NCBI GenBank assembly: GCA_020633295.1
Contig: JACKDW010000003.1
Coordinates: forward strand, 682,001-746,000
DNA length: 64,000 nt
Source: Myxococcales bacterium
Lineage (GTDB): Bacteria; Myxococcota_A; Polyangia; Nannocystales; Nannocystaceae
Direction of reading: 5' to 3'
Shown: piece by piece, positions 17,848 to 26,999 of the stretch
How the letters are laid out: each line of letters begins with the position of its first letter
Numbering within the stretch: position 1 is the stretch's first letter
Program-made: the position numbers and the translations under genes
Notes under the pieces: model-generated
What the model was told of the DNA's origin: nothing
Database searches by the model: none
What the model saw: only the letters and a program-made list of their open reading frames with translations

Positions 17848-19287
17848 GTGCCGACGAAGCCGCCCGTCGGCGCGCTGGGTCGAACGGTGCTGACCGAAGG
17901 GCCACCCTCGACGCCGCGCCGGCCGGGCTTGACTGCGCCCCTGACCGCGACCTCGGGCACCGTGGTCTCGCCCGCGCCCGCCCCCCCGGCGCCGACGTCG
18001 ACGACCGGCACGGTGGTGTCCTACGCGCCCGCGCCGGCCGCCCCCGTCACCGCGACCGGGACCGTGGTCTCGCCCGCGCCTGCCCCTGGGGCCATGTCAT
18101 TCAGCCCCGCGCCCGCGCCCGCGCCGGCGGAGGCGCGCGGCTGGGCGCCCGTTCACTACGCGCCGCCCGAGCCAGGCGCGGGCGGCTCGCCGGCGCCGGA
18201 TTACCCCTTTGGCGGGCCACCATCCGGGGCGCCCGCCGGCGCGCCGCCGAATCCCTTCGCGGGCGCGCCGCCGCCGAACCCGTTCGCGGGCGCGCCGCCG
18301 CCGAACCTGTTCGCGGGCGCGCCGCCGCCGAACCCGTTCGCGGGCGCGCCGCCCCCGAGCGTCCCGCCGCAGGCGATGGGCGCCGCCCCGGGAGCCGCGC
18401 CGGGCTACCCGTTCAGCGTCGAGCCTACTGGCCTCGCCGACGCGCCGCCGATCCCGACGCAGGGCGCTCGCTACCCGAGGGGGCCCTTCGATCCTGGGCC
18501 GCAGGCGACCTTCGACGACGTCGGCTCCTACGAGCCCGAGCGTCTGCTCGGCCGGCGCGGTCCGTCTGTCGCCACCTTCCTGCTCGGCGGGACCTTGCTC
18601 GCGGGCGTCGCGGCTGCGGCCTTCGTGTTCGGCGGCGATCTGCTCGACAAGCTGACCCTGCCCGCGGCCCCGGTCGAGGATGTCCGTGAAGAGGATGAGC
18701 CCGCTGCGGCTCCAACCGTAGATCCGCCGGCCGAGGCGACCGCCGACCCGCCGAGCGAGGCGCCCGAGACCGCGGGCTCAGGAGACGCGCCCGCCGAGTC
18801 CGCCGGCGCGACCGCTGGCGACGCGCCGTCGACCGCGGGAGATGAACCGGCCGCGAGTCCGTCACCGAGCGCGGGCGAGCCGAAGCCCGCGGTCCCCGAG
18901 CCGGCCCCCGTGAAGCCGAGCGGCGGGACCACGACGAAGAAGTCAACGAAGACGACGAAGAAGTCGACGAAGACGAAGACGCCGAAGACGAAGCGCAAAA
19001 CAAAGCGCGAGGAGCGGGCCGAGCAGGCCGCGGAGCGCGATCCCGGGCGCGTCATCTACGAGCTGCAGATGCTCAGCGCGGCCAAGAAGGCGCTCGCCAG
19101 CAAGCCGCTGCAGGCGCTGGCCTACGCCGAGCAGCACGCCAGCGAGTTCCCGCGCAGTCAGTTCGTCGAGCAGCGGCGCGAGATCATGATCAAGGCGCTG
19201 TGCAAGCTCGGGCGCACGGATCGGGCGCGCGGTGAGGCGCAGAAGTCCGCCAAGGCGCAGCGCGTGTTCGACACGAACTGCAAGTGA
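17848..19287 (+). CDS. C-terminal half of the sigma fusion: Pro-rich linker, TM helix, TPR-like tail
   Basis: This part is in the same frame as the sigma half and continues its linker with GRTVLTEGPP, three TGTVVSPAPAP units and four NPFAGAPPP units. A single membrane helix (VATFLLGGTLLAGVAAAAFVFG, about nt 18568-18635) follows, then an acidic/Pro stretch, a Lys/Thr-rich stretch (TKKSTKT) and a helical tail, KKALASKPLQALAYAEQHASEFP ... IKALCKLGRTDRARGEA. That tail is the TPR-like ending commonly seen in membrane partner proteins encoded next to myxobacterial ECF sigma genes. The whole could be a membrane-tethered sigma factor. The start at 17848 given here is only the restart of the frame, not a likely real start. 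Confidence 0.72.
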   Translation: MPTKPPVGALGRTVLTEGPPSTPRRPGLTAPLTATSGTVVSPAPAPPAPTSTTGTVVSYAPAPAAPVTATGTVVSPAPAPGAMSFSPAPAPAPAEARGWAPVHYAPPEPGAGGSPAPDYPFGGPPSGAPAGAPPNPFAGAPPPNPFAGAPPPNLFAGAPPPNPFAGAPPPSVPPQAMGAAPGAAPGYPFSVEPTGLADAPPIPTQGARYPRGPFDPGPQATFDDVGSYEPERLLGRRGPSVATFLLGGTLLAGVAAAAFVFGGDLLDKLTLPAAPVEDVREEDEPAAAPTVDPPAEATADPPSEAPETAGSGDAPAESAGATAGDAPSTAGDEPAASPSPSAGEPKPAVPEPAPVKPSGGTTTKKSTKTTKKSTKTKTPKTKRKTKREERAEQAAERDPGRVIYELQMLSAAKKALASKPLQALAYAEQHASEFPRSQFVEQRREIMIKALCKLGRTDRARGEAQKSAKAQRVFDTNCK

Positions 19288-19368
19288 GCGGGCGCGACCG
19301 TCGGTCGCCCCGCAGGGAGTGCGCCTCGTCCCGCGCGTCCAGTCGCGCGATACTCGAGCGCGGGCGAG

Positions 19369-19971
19369 ATGGGCGTAAAGACCGACTACGATCCAGCGGA
19401 GCGCGTCCGCGACGCGCGTGAGCGGTACTTCCTCGACAACGGCTTCGGCGCGGGCGGGAACTACGACGAGAAGTGGGTGCGCGTGGACCTCGGCCCGATC
19501 CCCGTGATGATCCCGAACACGCCGGGCCGCATCCGCGCCGTTCGCTACCACGACCTGCACCACATCGTCACCGGCTACGCCACGGACCTCGTCGGCGAGT
19601 TCGAGATCAGCGCGTGGGAGATCGGGAGCGGCTGCGGGCGCCTGTGGTTCGCCTGGATGATCAACATGACGGGGATGATCGCCGGCCTGTTCGTCGCGCC
19701 AGGCGCGATCTACCGCGCCTTCGTCCGCGGTCGACACACGCGCAGCCTCTACGATCGCCCGTTCGACGACGCGCTGCTCGAGCGCCCGCTCGGGGAGCTG
19801 CGCGCGGAGCTCGGCTTCGCGAGCGAAGCGCCCGCGGTCGCGAGCGCCGCGGATCGCCGCGCCTTCGCGCGCTGGGTCACGATCGCCGGGCTGTTCTGCC
19901 TGCTGATCGCGCTGCTGCACGTCGCCGCGCTCGCGCTGCTCGTGTGGCTCGTGATCTCGCTGCTGCGCTGA
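19369..19971 (+). CDS. Coq4-like membrane-associated protein
   Basis: This 200-residue protein carries the Coq4 metal motif HDxxHx11E exactly: His61-Asp62, His65 and Glu77 in RYHDLHHIVTGYATDLVGEFEIS. Coq4 proteins act in ubiquinone synthesis, recently linked to oxidative decarboxylation of the ring. Here the spacing and the ISAWEIGSGCG block after it fit the wider Coq4-like family. Unlike Coq4, it has one hydrophobic segment in the middle (MINMTGMIAGLFVAPGAIY) and a strong C-terminal helix (IAGLFCLLIALLHVAALALLVWLVISLL), so it is probably membrane-bound. No ubi genes are nearby. The exact substrate is unknown. Confidence 0.75.
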   Translation: MGVKTDYDPAERVRDARERYFLDNGFGAGGNYDEKWVRVDLGPIPVMIPNTPGRIRAVRYHDLHHIVTGYATDLVGEFEISAWEIGSGCGRLWFAWMINMTGMIAGLFVAPGAIYRAFVRGRHTRSLYDRPFDDALLERPLGELRAELGFASEAPAVASAADRRAFARWVTIAGLFCLLIALLHVAALALLVWLVISLLR

Positions 19972-20325
19972 GCGTCGACGCGTCGCCTCGCGCTCGCGCG
20001 CTCGCGGCGGCTCGGCGCGCGCGCGACCGGTGTTTTAGACATGTCTTGAAGTGCATTTTTGATCCGCGCGCGCCCACGCCGGCGCGGACTTACACGCGGC
20101 CCGGGTGTACTACAATGTCCCCGTGGAAGCTGGCGCGCGCGGCCCTGGCGTGCGGGGGGAGCCCGACGGCGTCGCGCGCGACGAGCTGGCGCTCGTGGTC
20201 CCTGAACGCCTCGGACGCAGCGCTGTCGCGTCCTCCGCCGACAGCCCCGGGCTCGACCGCGAGCTCGCGCGCCGCGAGCTCGGGTGTGCGGCGCTCGCAC
20301 GCGCGCTCGCCGAGCGGGGGTCCCG
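19972..20325. other. Leader region before the kinase-TPR gene
   Basis: An AT-rich patch at 20031-20066 contains the palindrome AGACATGTCT (20037-20046) followed by TTGAAG. A TACAAT hexamer lies near 20110. A 74-codon reading (20105-20329, GTG start) overlaps the kinase start by GTGA at 20326-20329. It has coding-like third positions but no recognisable domain, and its start lies in the promoter-like patch. I leave it as a possible leader peptide rather than a gene. Confidence 0.35.
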
Positions 20326-22953
20326 GTGAGCGCGTCCTCCGAGCGCTACGCGGGCGCGGCTCACGACGCGCCGCCGAGCGCCGCGAGCCCGAACCGAATC
20401 GGGCGCTACGTCGTGCTGCGGATCCTCGGCGAGGGCGGCATGGGCGTCGTCTACTCGGCGTTCGATGAAGAGCTCGATCGCAAGGTCGCCATCAAGCTGC
20501 TGCGCGAGGAGCAGCGGCGCGCGGGCGAGGGGCGCACGCGCCTGCAGCGAGAGGCCCAGGCGATGGCCCGGCTGTCGCACCCCAACGTCGTGCAGGTGTA
20601 CGACGCGGGCGACTACGACGGGAAGGTCTTCCTCGCCATGGAGCTCGTCGAGGGCGTCTCGCTGCGCGAGTGGCTCGAGCGCGCGCCGCCGAGCTGGCGC
20701 GAGCGACTCGACGTGTGCATTCAGGCAGGTCGAGGTCTCGCGGCCGCCCACGCCGCAGGGCTGATCCACCGCGACTTCAAGCCCGAGAACGTGATCGTCA
20801 GCCCCGACGGCGTCCCGCGCGTCGGCGACTTCGGCCTCGCGCGCAGCCACGACGCCGCGCTCGAGGAGCGCCCGGCGCAGCCCGGCGACGACCGCGAGCT
20901 CGGCGAGTCGTCCGCGCTCGAGCTCAGGCTGACGCGCGCGGGCACGCTGGTCGGCACGCCCGCGTACATGTCCCCCGAGCAGCACCTGCGTCAGCCCGCG
21001 AGCACGCTCAGCGACCAATTTAGCTTCTGCGTCGTCACCTTCGAGGCGCTGTTCGGGGAGCGCCCCTTCGCCGGGCACGACCGCGCCGCGATCACGCTGA
21101 ACATCACGCAGGGGCGCATCAGCACCACGCGCGGCGTGCGGGTCCCCGCGCGCGTACGCGACGCGCTCGTGCGGGGGCTGCGTGCCGATCCAGAGGAGCG
21201 CTGGCCGTCGATGGACGCGCTGCTCGGCGCGCTCACGGGGGCGCGCGCGCGCGGGCGCTGGCCGGTGTGGCTGACGCTCGGCGCGATGGTCTCGGTGTTC
21301 GCGGGCGGCTACCTGTTCGCGGTGTGGCCGCGCGGACAGGTTGAACCGGACCGGCCGGTGTGCAGCGGCGCCGAGGCGCACCTCGAGGGCGTCTGGGACG
21401 ACGAGCGTCGCGCGGCGGTGGAGCGCGCGCTGCTGGCGACGGGCGCGGCGTCAGCCGCCGACACCGCCCTCCGCGTCCGCGCGCAGCTCGACCGCTACCG
21501 CGAGGGATGGATCGCCGCGCACCACCGGGCCTGCGAGGCCACCCACCTTCGCGGCGAGCAGTCGGCCGCCATGCTCGATCTGCGCATGGCCTGCTTGCAG
21601 CGCGAGCTGCACGGGCTCGGCGCGCTGACCAGCCTGCTCGCCGAGATCGACGCGGACGGGGTGACGCGCGCGGTGCAGGCGTCGCTCGAGCTCGCGCCGC
21701 TCACCCGCTGTGAGGACCTCGAAGCGTTGCGCTCCGCGGCCGCGGCCGCGCCCACGCCCGATGACCCCGCGGCGGTGCAGCAGGTGCGCTCGCGGCTCTC
21801 GACCGTGACCGCGCGGACGCAGCTCGGGGCGTTTGACGCGGCGCGAGCGCTCTCGCGCGAGCTCGTCGAGCTCGCGCGCGCGCTGAGCTACGCGCCGCTG
21901 CTCGCCGAGGTCCTGCTCGCGCGCGCCGACGTCGAGATTGCGCTCGGCGACTACGAGCCCGCGCGCGCGACCGTGATCGAGGCCTACTGGCTCGCGGAGC
22001 GCGTACGCGACGACCTCCAGAAGCTGCGCGCGCTCACGCTGCTGATCGACGTCGAGGCCAAGCTCGCCAGCTTCGACGCCGCGCTCGAGTGGAGCGAGGG
22101 CGGGCGGGTGATCGCCGCGCGCGTCGGCGAGGACTCGCTCGCGAACGCCGAGCTGCTCACGAACATCGGGCATGTCCACTGGCACAGGCAGGAGTACGAG
22201 ACGGCGCGGGGCTTCCACGAGCGCGCGCTCGCGATCTACCGCCAGCAGCTCGGCCCCGAGGACATCCGCCTCACGCGGCCGCTGTTTCACCTCGGCCGCG
22301 TGTTCCACCGCCTCGGCCAGTTCGACGAGTCGCGGCGGCTGCAGGAGCGCGCGCTCGCGATCAGCGAGGCGGCGCTGGGCCCCGAGCACCCGCGCAACGC
22401 CGAATTCCTCAACAACCTCGGCAACGTCGCCTGGGACGAGCGGCGCTTCGAAGACGCTCGCGCGATCTACGAGCGCAACATCCGGATCTACGAGCGCGCC
22501 TTCGGGTCGGAGCACCCGCAGCTCGCGGGCGCGCTCAACAACCTCGGCGACGTGCTCTCGGGCATGGGCCAGCACGTGCAGGCGCGGCGCTACTACGAGC
22601 GCGCGCTGAAGACCTACGCCGCGACGCTCGGCGAGGATCACCCTCACCGCGCGTTCCCGCTGCGCGGGCTCGGCGAGGTTCACCTCGAGCTCGGCGACCA
22701 CGCGCGCGCGCGGAGCTACTTTGAAGATGCGCTGACGCTGCACGAGTCCCACCCGTTCCCGCTGCGCCTGATCGCGCGCACGCGCTTCGGCCTGGCGCGC
22801 GTCCTGTGGGCGGAGGGCGAGGGGGAGCCACGCGCGCGCGCGCTGGCGCTGGCGCGGCAGGCCGAGGACGAGTACCAGCGCGCCGGCGACGTCTACGCGG
22901 CCGAGCACGCGGAGGTCGTCACGTGGTTGCAGGCGCGCGGCGACGGGCGCTGA
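20326..22953 (+). CDS. Ser/Thr protein kinase with TM helix and TPR repeats
   Basis: This 875-residue Hanks-type kinase has its domain at about residues 26-300: GEGGMG loop (35-40), Lys57 in VAIKLL, HRDFKPEN with Asp150, DFG with Asp168, and GTPAYMSPEQ. A membrane helix (WLTLGAMVSVFAGGYLFAVW) at about 313-332 separates it from a large extracytoplasmic part. That part ends in a series of about six TPRs (ETARGFHERALAIYRQQLGPEDIRLTRPLFHLGRVF and similar, about 600-830) of the kinesin-light-chain-like type. This build is common in myxobacteria for signalling scaffolds. The GTG start at 20326 was chosen because it precedes the kinase fold closely; an in-frame start lies at 20284. Confidence 0.93.
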   Translation: MSASSERYAGAAHDAPPSAASPNRIGRYVVLRILGEGGMGVVYSAFDEELDRKVAIKLLREEQRRAGEGRTRLQREAQAMARLSHPNVVQVYDAGDYDGKVFLAMELVEGVSLREWLERAPPSWRERLDVCIQAGRGLAAAHAAGLIHRDFKPENVIVSPDGVPRVGDFGLARSHDAALEERPAQPGDDRELGESSALELRLTRAGTLVGTPAYMSPEQHLRQPASTLSDQFSFCVVTFEALFGERPFAGHDRAAITLNITQGRISTTRGVRVPARVRDALVRGLRADPEERWPSMDALLGALTGARARGRWPVWLTLGAMVSVFAGGYLFAVWPRGQVEPDRPVCSGAEAHLEGVWDDERRAAVERALLATGAASAADTALRVRAQLDRYREGWIAAHHRACEATHLRGEQSAAMLDLRMACLQRELHGLGALTSLLAEIDADGVTRAVQASLELAPLTRCEDLEALRSAAAAAPTPDDPAAVQQVRSRLSTVTARTQLGAFDAARALSRELVELARALSYAPLLAEVLLARADVEIALGDYEPARATVIEAYWLAERVRDDLQKLRALTLLIDVEAKLASFDAALEWSEGGRVIAARVGEDSLANAELLTNIGHVHWHRQEYETARGFHERALAIYRQQLGPEDIRLTRPLFHLGRVFHRLGQFDESRRLQERALAISEAALGPEHPRNAEFLNNLGNVAWDERRFEDARAIYERNIRIYERAFGSEHPQLAGALNNLGDVLSGMGQHVQARRYYERALKTYAATLGEDHPHRAFPLRGLGEVHLELGDHARARSYFEDALTLHESHPFPLRLIARTRFGLARVLWAEGEGEPRARALALARQAEDEYQRAGDVYAAEHAEVVTWLQARGDGR

Positions 22954-22981
22954 GCGCCACGACTGTCACGTGCGCGGCCTG

Positions 22982-23785
22982 TTACGTGCGCACGAAGTAG
23001 AACACCACGCCGCCGACCACGCTGACGCCCGCGTCGTACGAGCGCACGTGCATCGGCCCCTGGCCGCCGAGCTCGAGCGTGAACGAGAACTTGCGGTTGA
23101 GGAAGAACTCGAAGCCCATGTGACCGCCGCCCGTCACCCCGAACGCGTCGCCCGGCGACTGCGGGCTCGGGCGCCCGCCGAAGAACACGCCGCCGCCGCC
23201 GTAGAGGCGCGCGACGCCCATGAGCACCGGGCTGCGGCCGAACAGCTCGACCGAGGCGAACAGCAGCGGGTCGAAGGCGCCCTCGAAGCGCAGCGGCGTG
23301 AAGTAGCGAAACGAGACCCGCGTGCCGAGGAATTGCCCGAGCCGCTTCCCCCAGCCGATGTCGGTCTTGAGCCCGTTGATCATGCCCGTGCCCCACATGC
23401 CGAACTCGACCCCGAGGTTGGGACCGCGGGCGTAGCGGTTGACCTCGGTGACGTACTCCTTCGTCGGCATCGGCCCGATCACCGGCGCCGCGCCGGCGCG
23501 CGCGCCCCCGCGCGCGTCCGTGGCCTCCGCGGGCGGAGCGTCCGGCGCGGGCGATGTCGCGCTCATGTCACCGGACTGCGTCGCGCCGGGGGATTGGCTG
23601 ATCGGCGCCTGCGTTTGCGGCTGCGCGTACGGCTGCGCGGCGGGCTGCGGGCTCCCGTAGGCAGGCTGTACGCCTGGGCTCTGCGTCTCTGCGGGCGCCG
23701 CGTCGGGCGTGGGGGCGGGCGCGGTGCCAGCCGATGGCTGCGCGAGCGCGAGGGTGATCAGCGTGGCGGCGAGATCGAGCGGCAT
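22982..23785 (-). CDS. Outer-membrane beta-barrel-like protein
   Basis: This 267-residue exported protein begins with a signal-like MPLDLAATLITLALAQPSAG and a Pro/Gln/Ala linker (PAYGSPQPAAQPYAQPQ). The C-terminal 160 residues alternate polar and aromatic or aliphatic residues with many Gly and Phe (ARLYGGGGVFFGGRPSP, MGFEFFLNRKFSFTLELGGQG). It ends VVGGVVFYFVRT, as expected for outer-membrane barrels. It is likely a small porin-like or structural protein. It converges on the kinase-TPR gene with a short gap. Confidence 0.75.
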   Translation of the reverse strand: MPLDLAATLITLALAQPSAGTAPAPTPDAAPAETQSPGVQPAYGSPQPAAQPYAQPQTQAPISQSPGATQSGDMSATSPAPDAPPAEATDARGGARAGAAPVIGPMPTKEYVTEVNRYARGPNLGVEFGMWGTGMINGLKTDIGWGKRLGQFLGTRVSFRYFTPLRFEGAFDPLLFASVELFGRSPVLMGVARLYGGGGVFFGGRPSPQSPGDAFGVTGGGHMGFEFFLNRKFSFTLELGGQGPMHVRSYDAGVSVVGGVVFYFVRT

Positions 23786-23978
23786 GGCGCGGCCAGTCTA
23801 CATGAACTCGTCGCGCGCAGGATGAATTGACGGGGTTCCCCGCCGGGCGGTACATCGCTACGCGACCGGGTCGTCGCCGCGTTTCGCTCCCTGGGCGCGC
23901 CGCCCGTGGCCTCGCGCGCTCCCTTCGTCTCCCCTGTGCGCCGCGACCTGGACCCGGTGAAAGCGCGGAAGACTCGAG

Positions 23979-26900
23979 ATGTCCAGTGAGCTGCGATTCG
24001 ATGACAGAGTTGCGATTGTAACCGGCGCGGGCAACGGCCTCGGCCGCTCCCACGCCCTGCTGCTGGCGCAGCGCGGCGCCAAGGTCGTCGTCAACGATCT
24101 CGGCGGCAGCGCCCACGGCGAGGGCAAGAGCTCGGCCGCGGCCGACCGCGTCGTCGCCGAGATCCGCGAGGCTGGGGGCGAGGCGGTCGCCAACTACGAC
24201 TCGGTCGAGGACGGCGAGAAGATCGTCCAGACCGCGCTCGACGTCTTCGGCCGCGTCGACATCGTCATCAACAACGCCGGCATCCTGCGCGACGTCAGCT
24301 TCCACAAGATGACGCAGCAGGACTGGGACCTGATCTACCGGGTGCACGTCTACGGCTCGTTCAAGGTCACCCACGCCGCCTGGCCGCACATGCGCGACCA
24401 GCAGTACGGGCGCGTCATCATGACCTCGTCGGCCGCCGGGCTCTACGGCAACTTCGGCCAGGCCAACTACAGCACCGCGAAGCTCGGGCTGCTCGGCTTC
24501 GGCTTCACGCTCGCGCACGAGGGCCGCAAGCGCAACATCCACGTCAACACGATCGCGCCGGTCGCCGGCTCGCGGATGACCGAGACGATCCTGCCGCCCA
24601 ACCTGATCGACGCGCTCAAGCCGGAGTACGTCTCCCCGCTCGTCGCGCTGCTCTGCCACGAGCGCTGCGAGGAGACCGGCGGCATCTTCGAGGTCGGCGG
24701 CGGCATGATTTCGAAGCTCCGCTGGCAGCGGACCAACGGCAAGCTGTACCGCATCGGCCGCGAGATCACGCCCGAGCTGCTGCGTGACTCCTGGGACACG
24801 ATCGTCGACTTCGGCGCCGTCAACTACCCCAGGGACGCCATGGGCGCGATCCAGCCGGTGCTCGACAACATCGAGGCGGGGCCGAGCAAGGGCGGCAACA
24901 AGTACATCGACGTCGACGCGGCGCTCGGCTTCGAGTTCCCCGCGATGAAGACGACGCACGACGAGCGCGACCTCGCCCTCTACGCGCTCGGCGTCGGCGC
25001 GGCCCGGGACCCGATGAGCGAGCGCGACCTCAAGCTCGTCTACGAGCTGCACCAGGACGGCTTCGTCGGGCTGCCGACCTACGGCGTGATCCCGGCGCTC
25101 AACGCCATCATCGAGTACGCCAAGACCGGCGCGATCGCGCCGGGGCTCAACTTCGGCGCCGAGCGGATCCTGCACGGCGAGCAGCGCCTCGAGGTCCGCT
25201 ACCCGGTCCCGCGCAAGGGCACGCTGCGCCACAGCATGCGCGTGCGCGACATCTGGGATAAGGGCAAGCACGCGCTCGTCGTCTGCGAGGCCACGAGCCG
25301 CGACGAGGACGGCAACGAGGTGTTCGTCAACGAGGTCACGCTGCTCGTCAAGGGCGCCGGCGGCTGGGGCGGCGAGCGCGGGCCGTCGCAGGACAAGAAC
25401 ATCCCGCCCGACCGCGCGCCCGACGCCGTCGTCGAGGAGACGCTGTCGGCGAACCAGGCGCTCCTGTACCGGCTCTCGGGCGACTTTAACCCGCTGCACG
25501 CCGACCCGGGCTTCGCCAAGGCGTTCGGCTTCGACCGCCCGATCCTCCACGGCCTCTGCACGTTTGGTCATGTCGGGCGCCACGTCATCAACGCGTTCGC
25601 CGACGGCGACCCGCGCCTGATGAAGAGCATCGACGCGCGCTTCGCCGACAGCGTGTTCCCCGGCGAGCGGCTCGTCACCGAGATGTGGAAGGACGGCGAC
25701 CGTCGCGTCATCGTCCGCGCCAAGGTCAAGGAGCGCGACTCCGTGGTGATCTCGAACGCCGCGGTCGAGCTCCACGACGCGGTGCCCGAGAAGCCGAAGA
25801 AGGCCGCCCCGAAGCCCGCGGCCGCCGGCGCGGCGGCCCCGGCCACGCCGATCGCCGCCGACGTGTTCGCGGCCATGCGCGAGTACATCACCGGCGCCGA
25901 GGGCATCACCGCCAAGGTCGGCAAGGTGTTCCAGTTCAAGCTCTCCGACCCGGCGAGCGTGTGGACCGTCGACATCAAGAACGGCGGCGGCGAGGTCGCC
26001 GAGGGCGAGACGCAGAAGCCCGACTGCACCCTCGAGATGAGCGACGCCGACTTCATGGCGATGACGCGCGGGGAGGCCAAGCCGCAGAAGCTGTTCGGCG
26101 AGGGCCGCCTGCGGATCTCGGGCGACATCATGGCGTCGCAGAAGCTCAGCTTCCTCGGCAAGCTCGACCCGACGCGCTACCAGGCGATCGCCGACGCGCG
26201 CGCGGGCGCGGGCGGCGGGCAGGCGGCCGCGGCGGACGCCGGGCCGAGCAGCGGCGACGTGTTCATCGGCATCCGCGACCACGTCGCGCGCCACCCCGAG
26301 CTCGTCGACAAGGTCGGCAAGATCTTCCAGTTCCGGCTGACGGCGCCCGACAGCGTCTGGACGATCGACGTGAAGAACGCCCCGGGCGCGGTCGCGCCGG
26401 GGGAGCCGCAGAAGCCCGACTGCATCCTCGAGCTGACGGACGCCGACTTCATGGCGATGACCGACGGCAGCGCGGACCCGCAGAAGCTCTACTTCTCGGG
26501 CAAGCTGAAGATCTCGGGCGACATCATGGCGTCGCAGAAGCTCAGCTTCCTGCAGAAGATCGATCCCGAGCAGGCCAAGGCCGCGATCGCCAAGGCGCGC
26601 GCCGAGGGCGGGCAGGCGGCGGCCGCGGCGGCCGCGAGCGCGGCGACCCCGGCGGCGCCCAAGGTCAGCCTCGGCGGGGTCATGGTCGCGCTCGAGTCGC
26701 GGCTCAAGGAGAACTGGGGCGTCGTCAACGAGGTCGACGCGATGCTGGTGTTCCGCTCGCCGAGCGGCGAGGCCTGGACCGTGGACCTGCGCGTGCAGGC
26801 CCAGGGCGACGCGGCGCGCGTGCGCGAGGGCGCGAGCGCCGACGCCGACGTGGTGTTCACGGTCGCCGCCGAGGATCTCGTGGCGCTGGCGCGCGACGAG

Positions 26901-26999
26901 GTCAGCACCGAGCGGCTGTTCCAGACGGGCAAGCTGCGCGTCGACGGAGATATTCGCCTGGCCCACGGGCTCGGGATGGCCTTCAAGGGGCTGCTGTAA
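23979..26999 (+). CDS. Peroxisomal multifunctional enzyme 2-like protein: SDR, MaoC dehydratase, three SCP2 domains
   Basis: This 1,006-residue protein is built like eukaryotic HSD17B4. Residues 1-300 are an SDR 3-hydroxyacyl-CoA dehydrogenase with TGAGNGLGRSHA, NNAGILRD and the YSTAK active site (Tyr164/Lys168). Residues 310-600 are a double hot-dog enoyl-CoA hydratase 2 with DFNPLHADPGFAKAFGFDRPILHG (about 500-525). Three SCP2 sterol-carrier-like domains follow at about 625-735, 755-870 and 895-1006, the first two nearly repeats (FQFKLSDPASVWTVDIKNG and FQFRLTAPDSVWTIDVKNA). Eukaryotic proteins carry one SCP2 domain, so the triple set is unusual. It should catalyse the two middle steps of beta-oxidation of bulky acyl-CoAs, probably with the thiolase downstream. 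Confidence 0.95.
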   Translation: MSSELRFDDRVAIVTGAGNGLGRSHALLLAQRGAKVVVNDLGGSAHGEGKSSAAADRVVAEIREAGGEAVANYDSVEDGEKIVQTALDVFGRVDIVINNAGILRDVSFHKMTQQDWDLIYRVHVYGSFKVTHAAWPHMRDQQYGRVIMTSSAAGLYGNFGQANYSTAKLGLLGFGFTLAHEGRKRNIHVNTIAPVAGSRMTETILPPNLIDALKPEYVSPLVALLCHERCEETGGIFEVGGGMISKLRWQRTNGKLYRIGREITPELLRDSWDTIVDFGAVNYPRDAMGAIQPVLDNIEAGPSKGGNKYIDVDAALGFEFPAMKTTHDERDLALYALGVGAARDPMSERDLKLVYELHQDGFVGLPTYGVIPALNAIIEYAKTGAIAPGLNFGAERILHGEQRLEVRYPVPRKGTLRHSMRVRDIWDKGKHALVVCEATSRDEDGNEVFVNEVTLLVKGAGGWGGERGPSQDKNIPPDRAPDAVVEETLSANQALLYRLSGDFNPLHADPGFAKAFGFDRPILHGLCTFGHVGRHVINAFADGDPRLMKSIDARFADSVFPGERLVTEMWKDGDRRVIVRAKVKERDSVVISNAAVELHDAVPEKPKKAAPKPAAAGAAAPATPIAADVFAAMREYITGAEGITAKVGKVFQFKLSDPASVWTVDIKNGGGEVAEGETQKPDCTLEMSDADFMAMTRGEAKPQKLFGEGRLRISGDIMASQKLSFLGKLDPTRYQAIADARAGAGGGQAAAADAGPSSGDVFIGIRDHVARHPELVDKVGKIFQFRLTAPDSVWTIDVKNAPGAVAPGEPQKPDCILELTDADFMAMTDGSADPQKLYFSGKLKISGDIMASQKLSFLQKIDPEQAKAAIAKARAEGGQAAAAAAASAATPAAPKVSLGGVMVALESRLKENWGVVNEVDAMLVFRSPSGEAWTVDLRVQAQGDAARVREGASADADVVFTVAAEDLVALARDEVSTERLFQTGKLRVDGDIRLAHGLGMAFKGLL

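Noticed and set aside
20105..20329. Possible 74-residue gene overlapping the kinase start (GTGA)
   Set aside because: Coding-like third positions and the overlap are suggestive, but there is no domain or ribosome-binding site, and its start lies in the promoter-like patch. Kept only as a note in the leader region.
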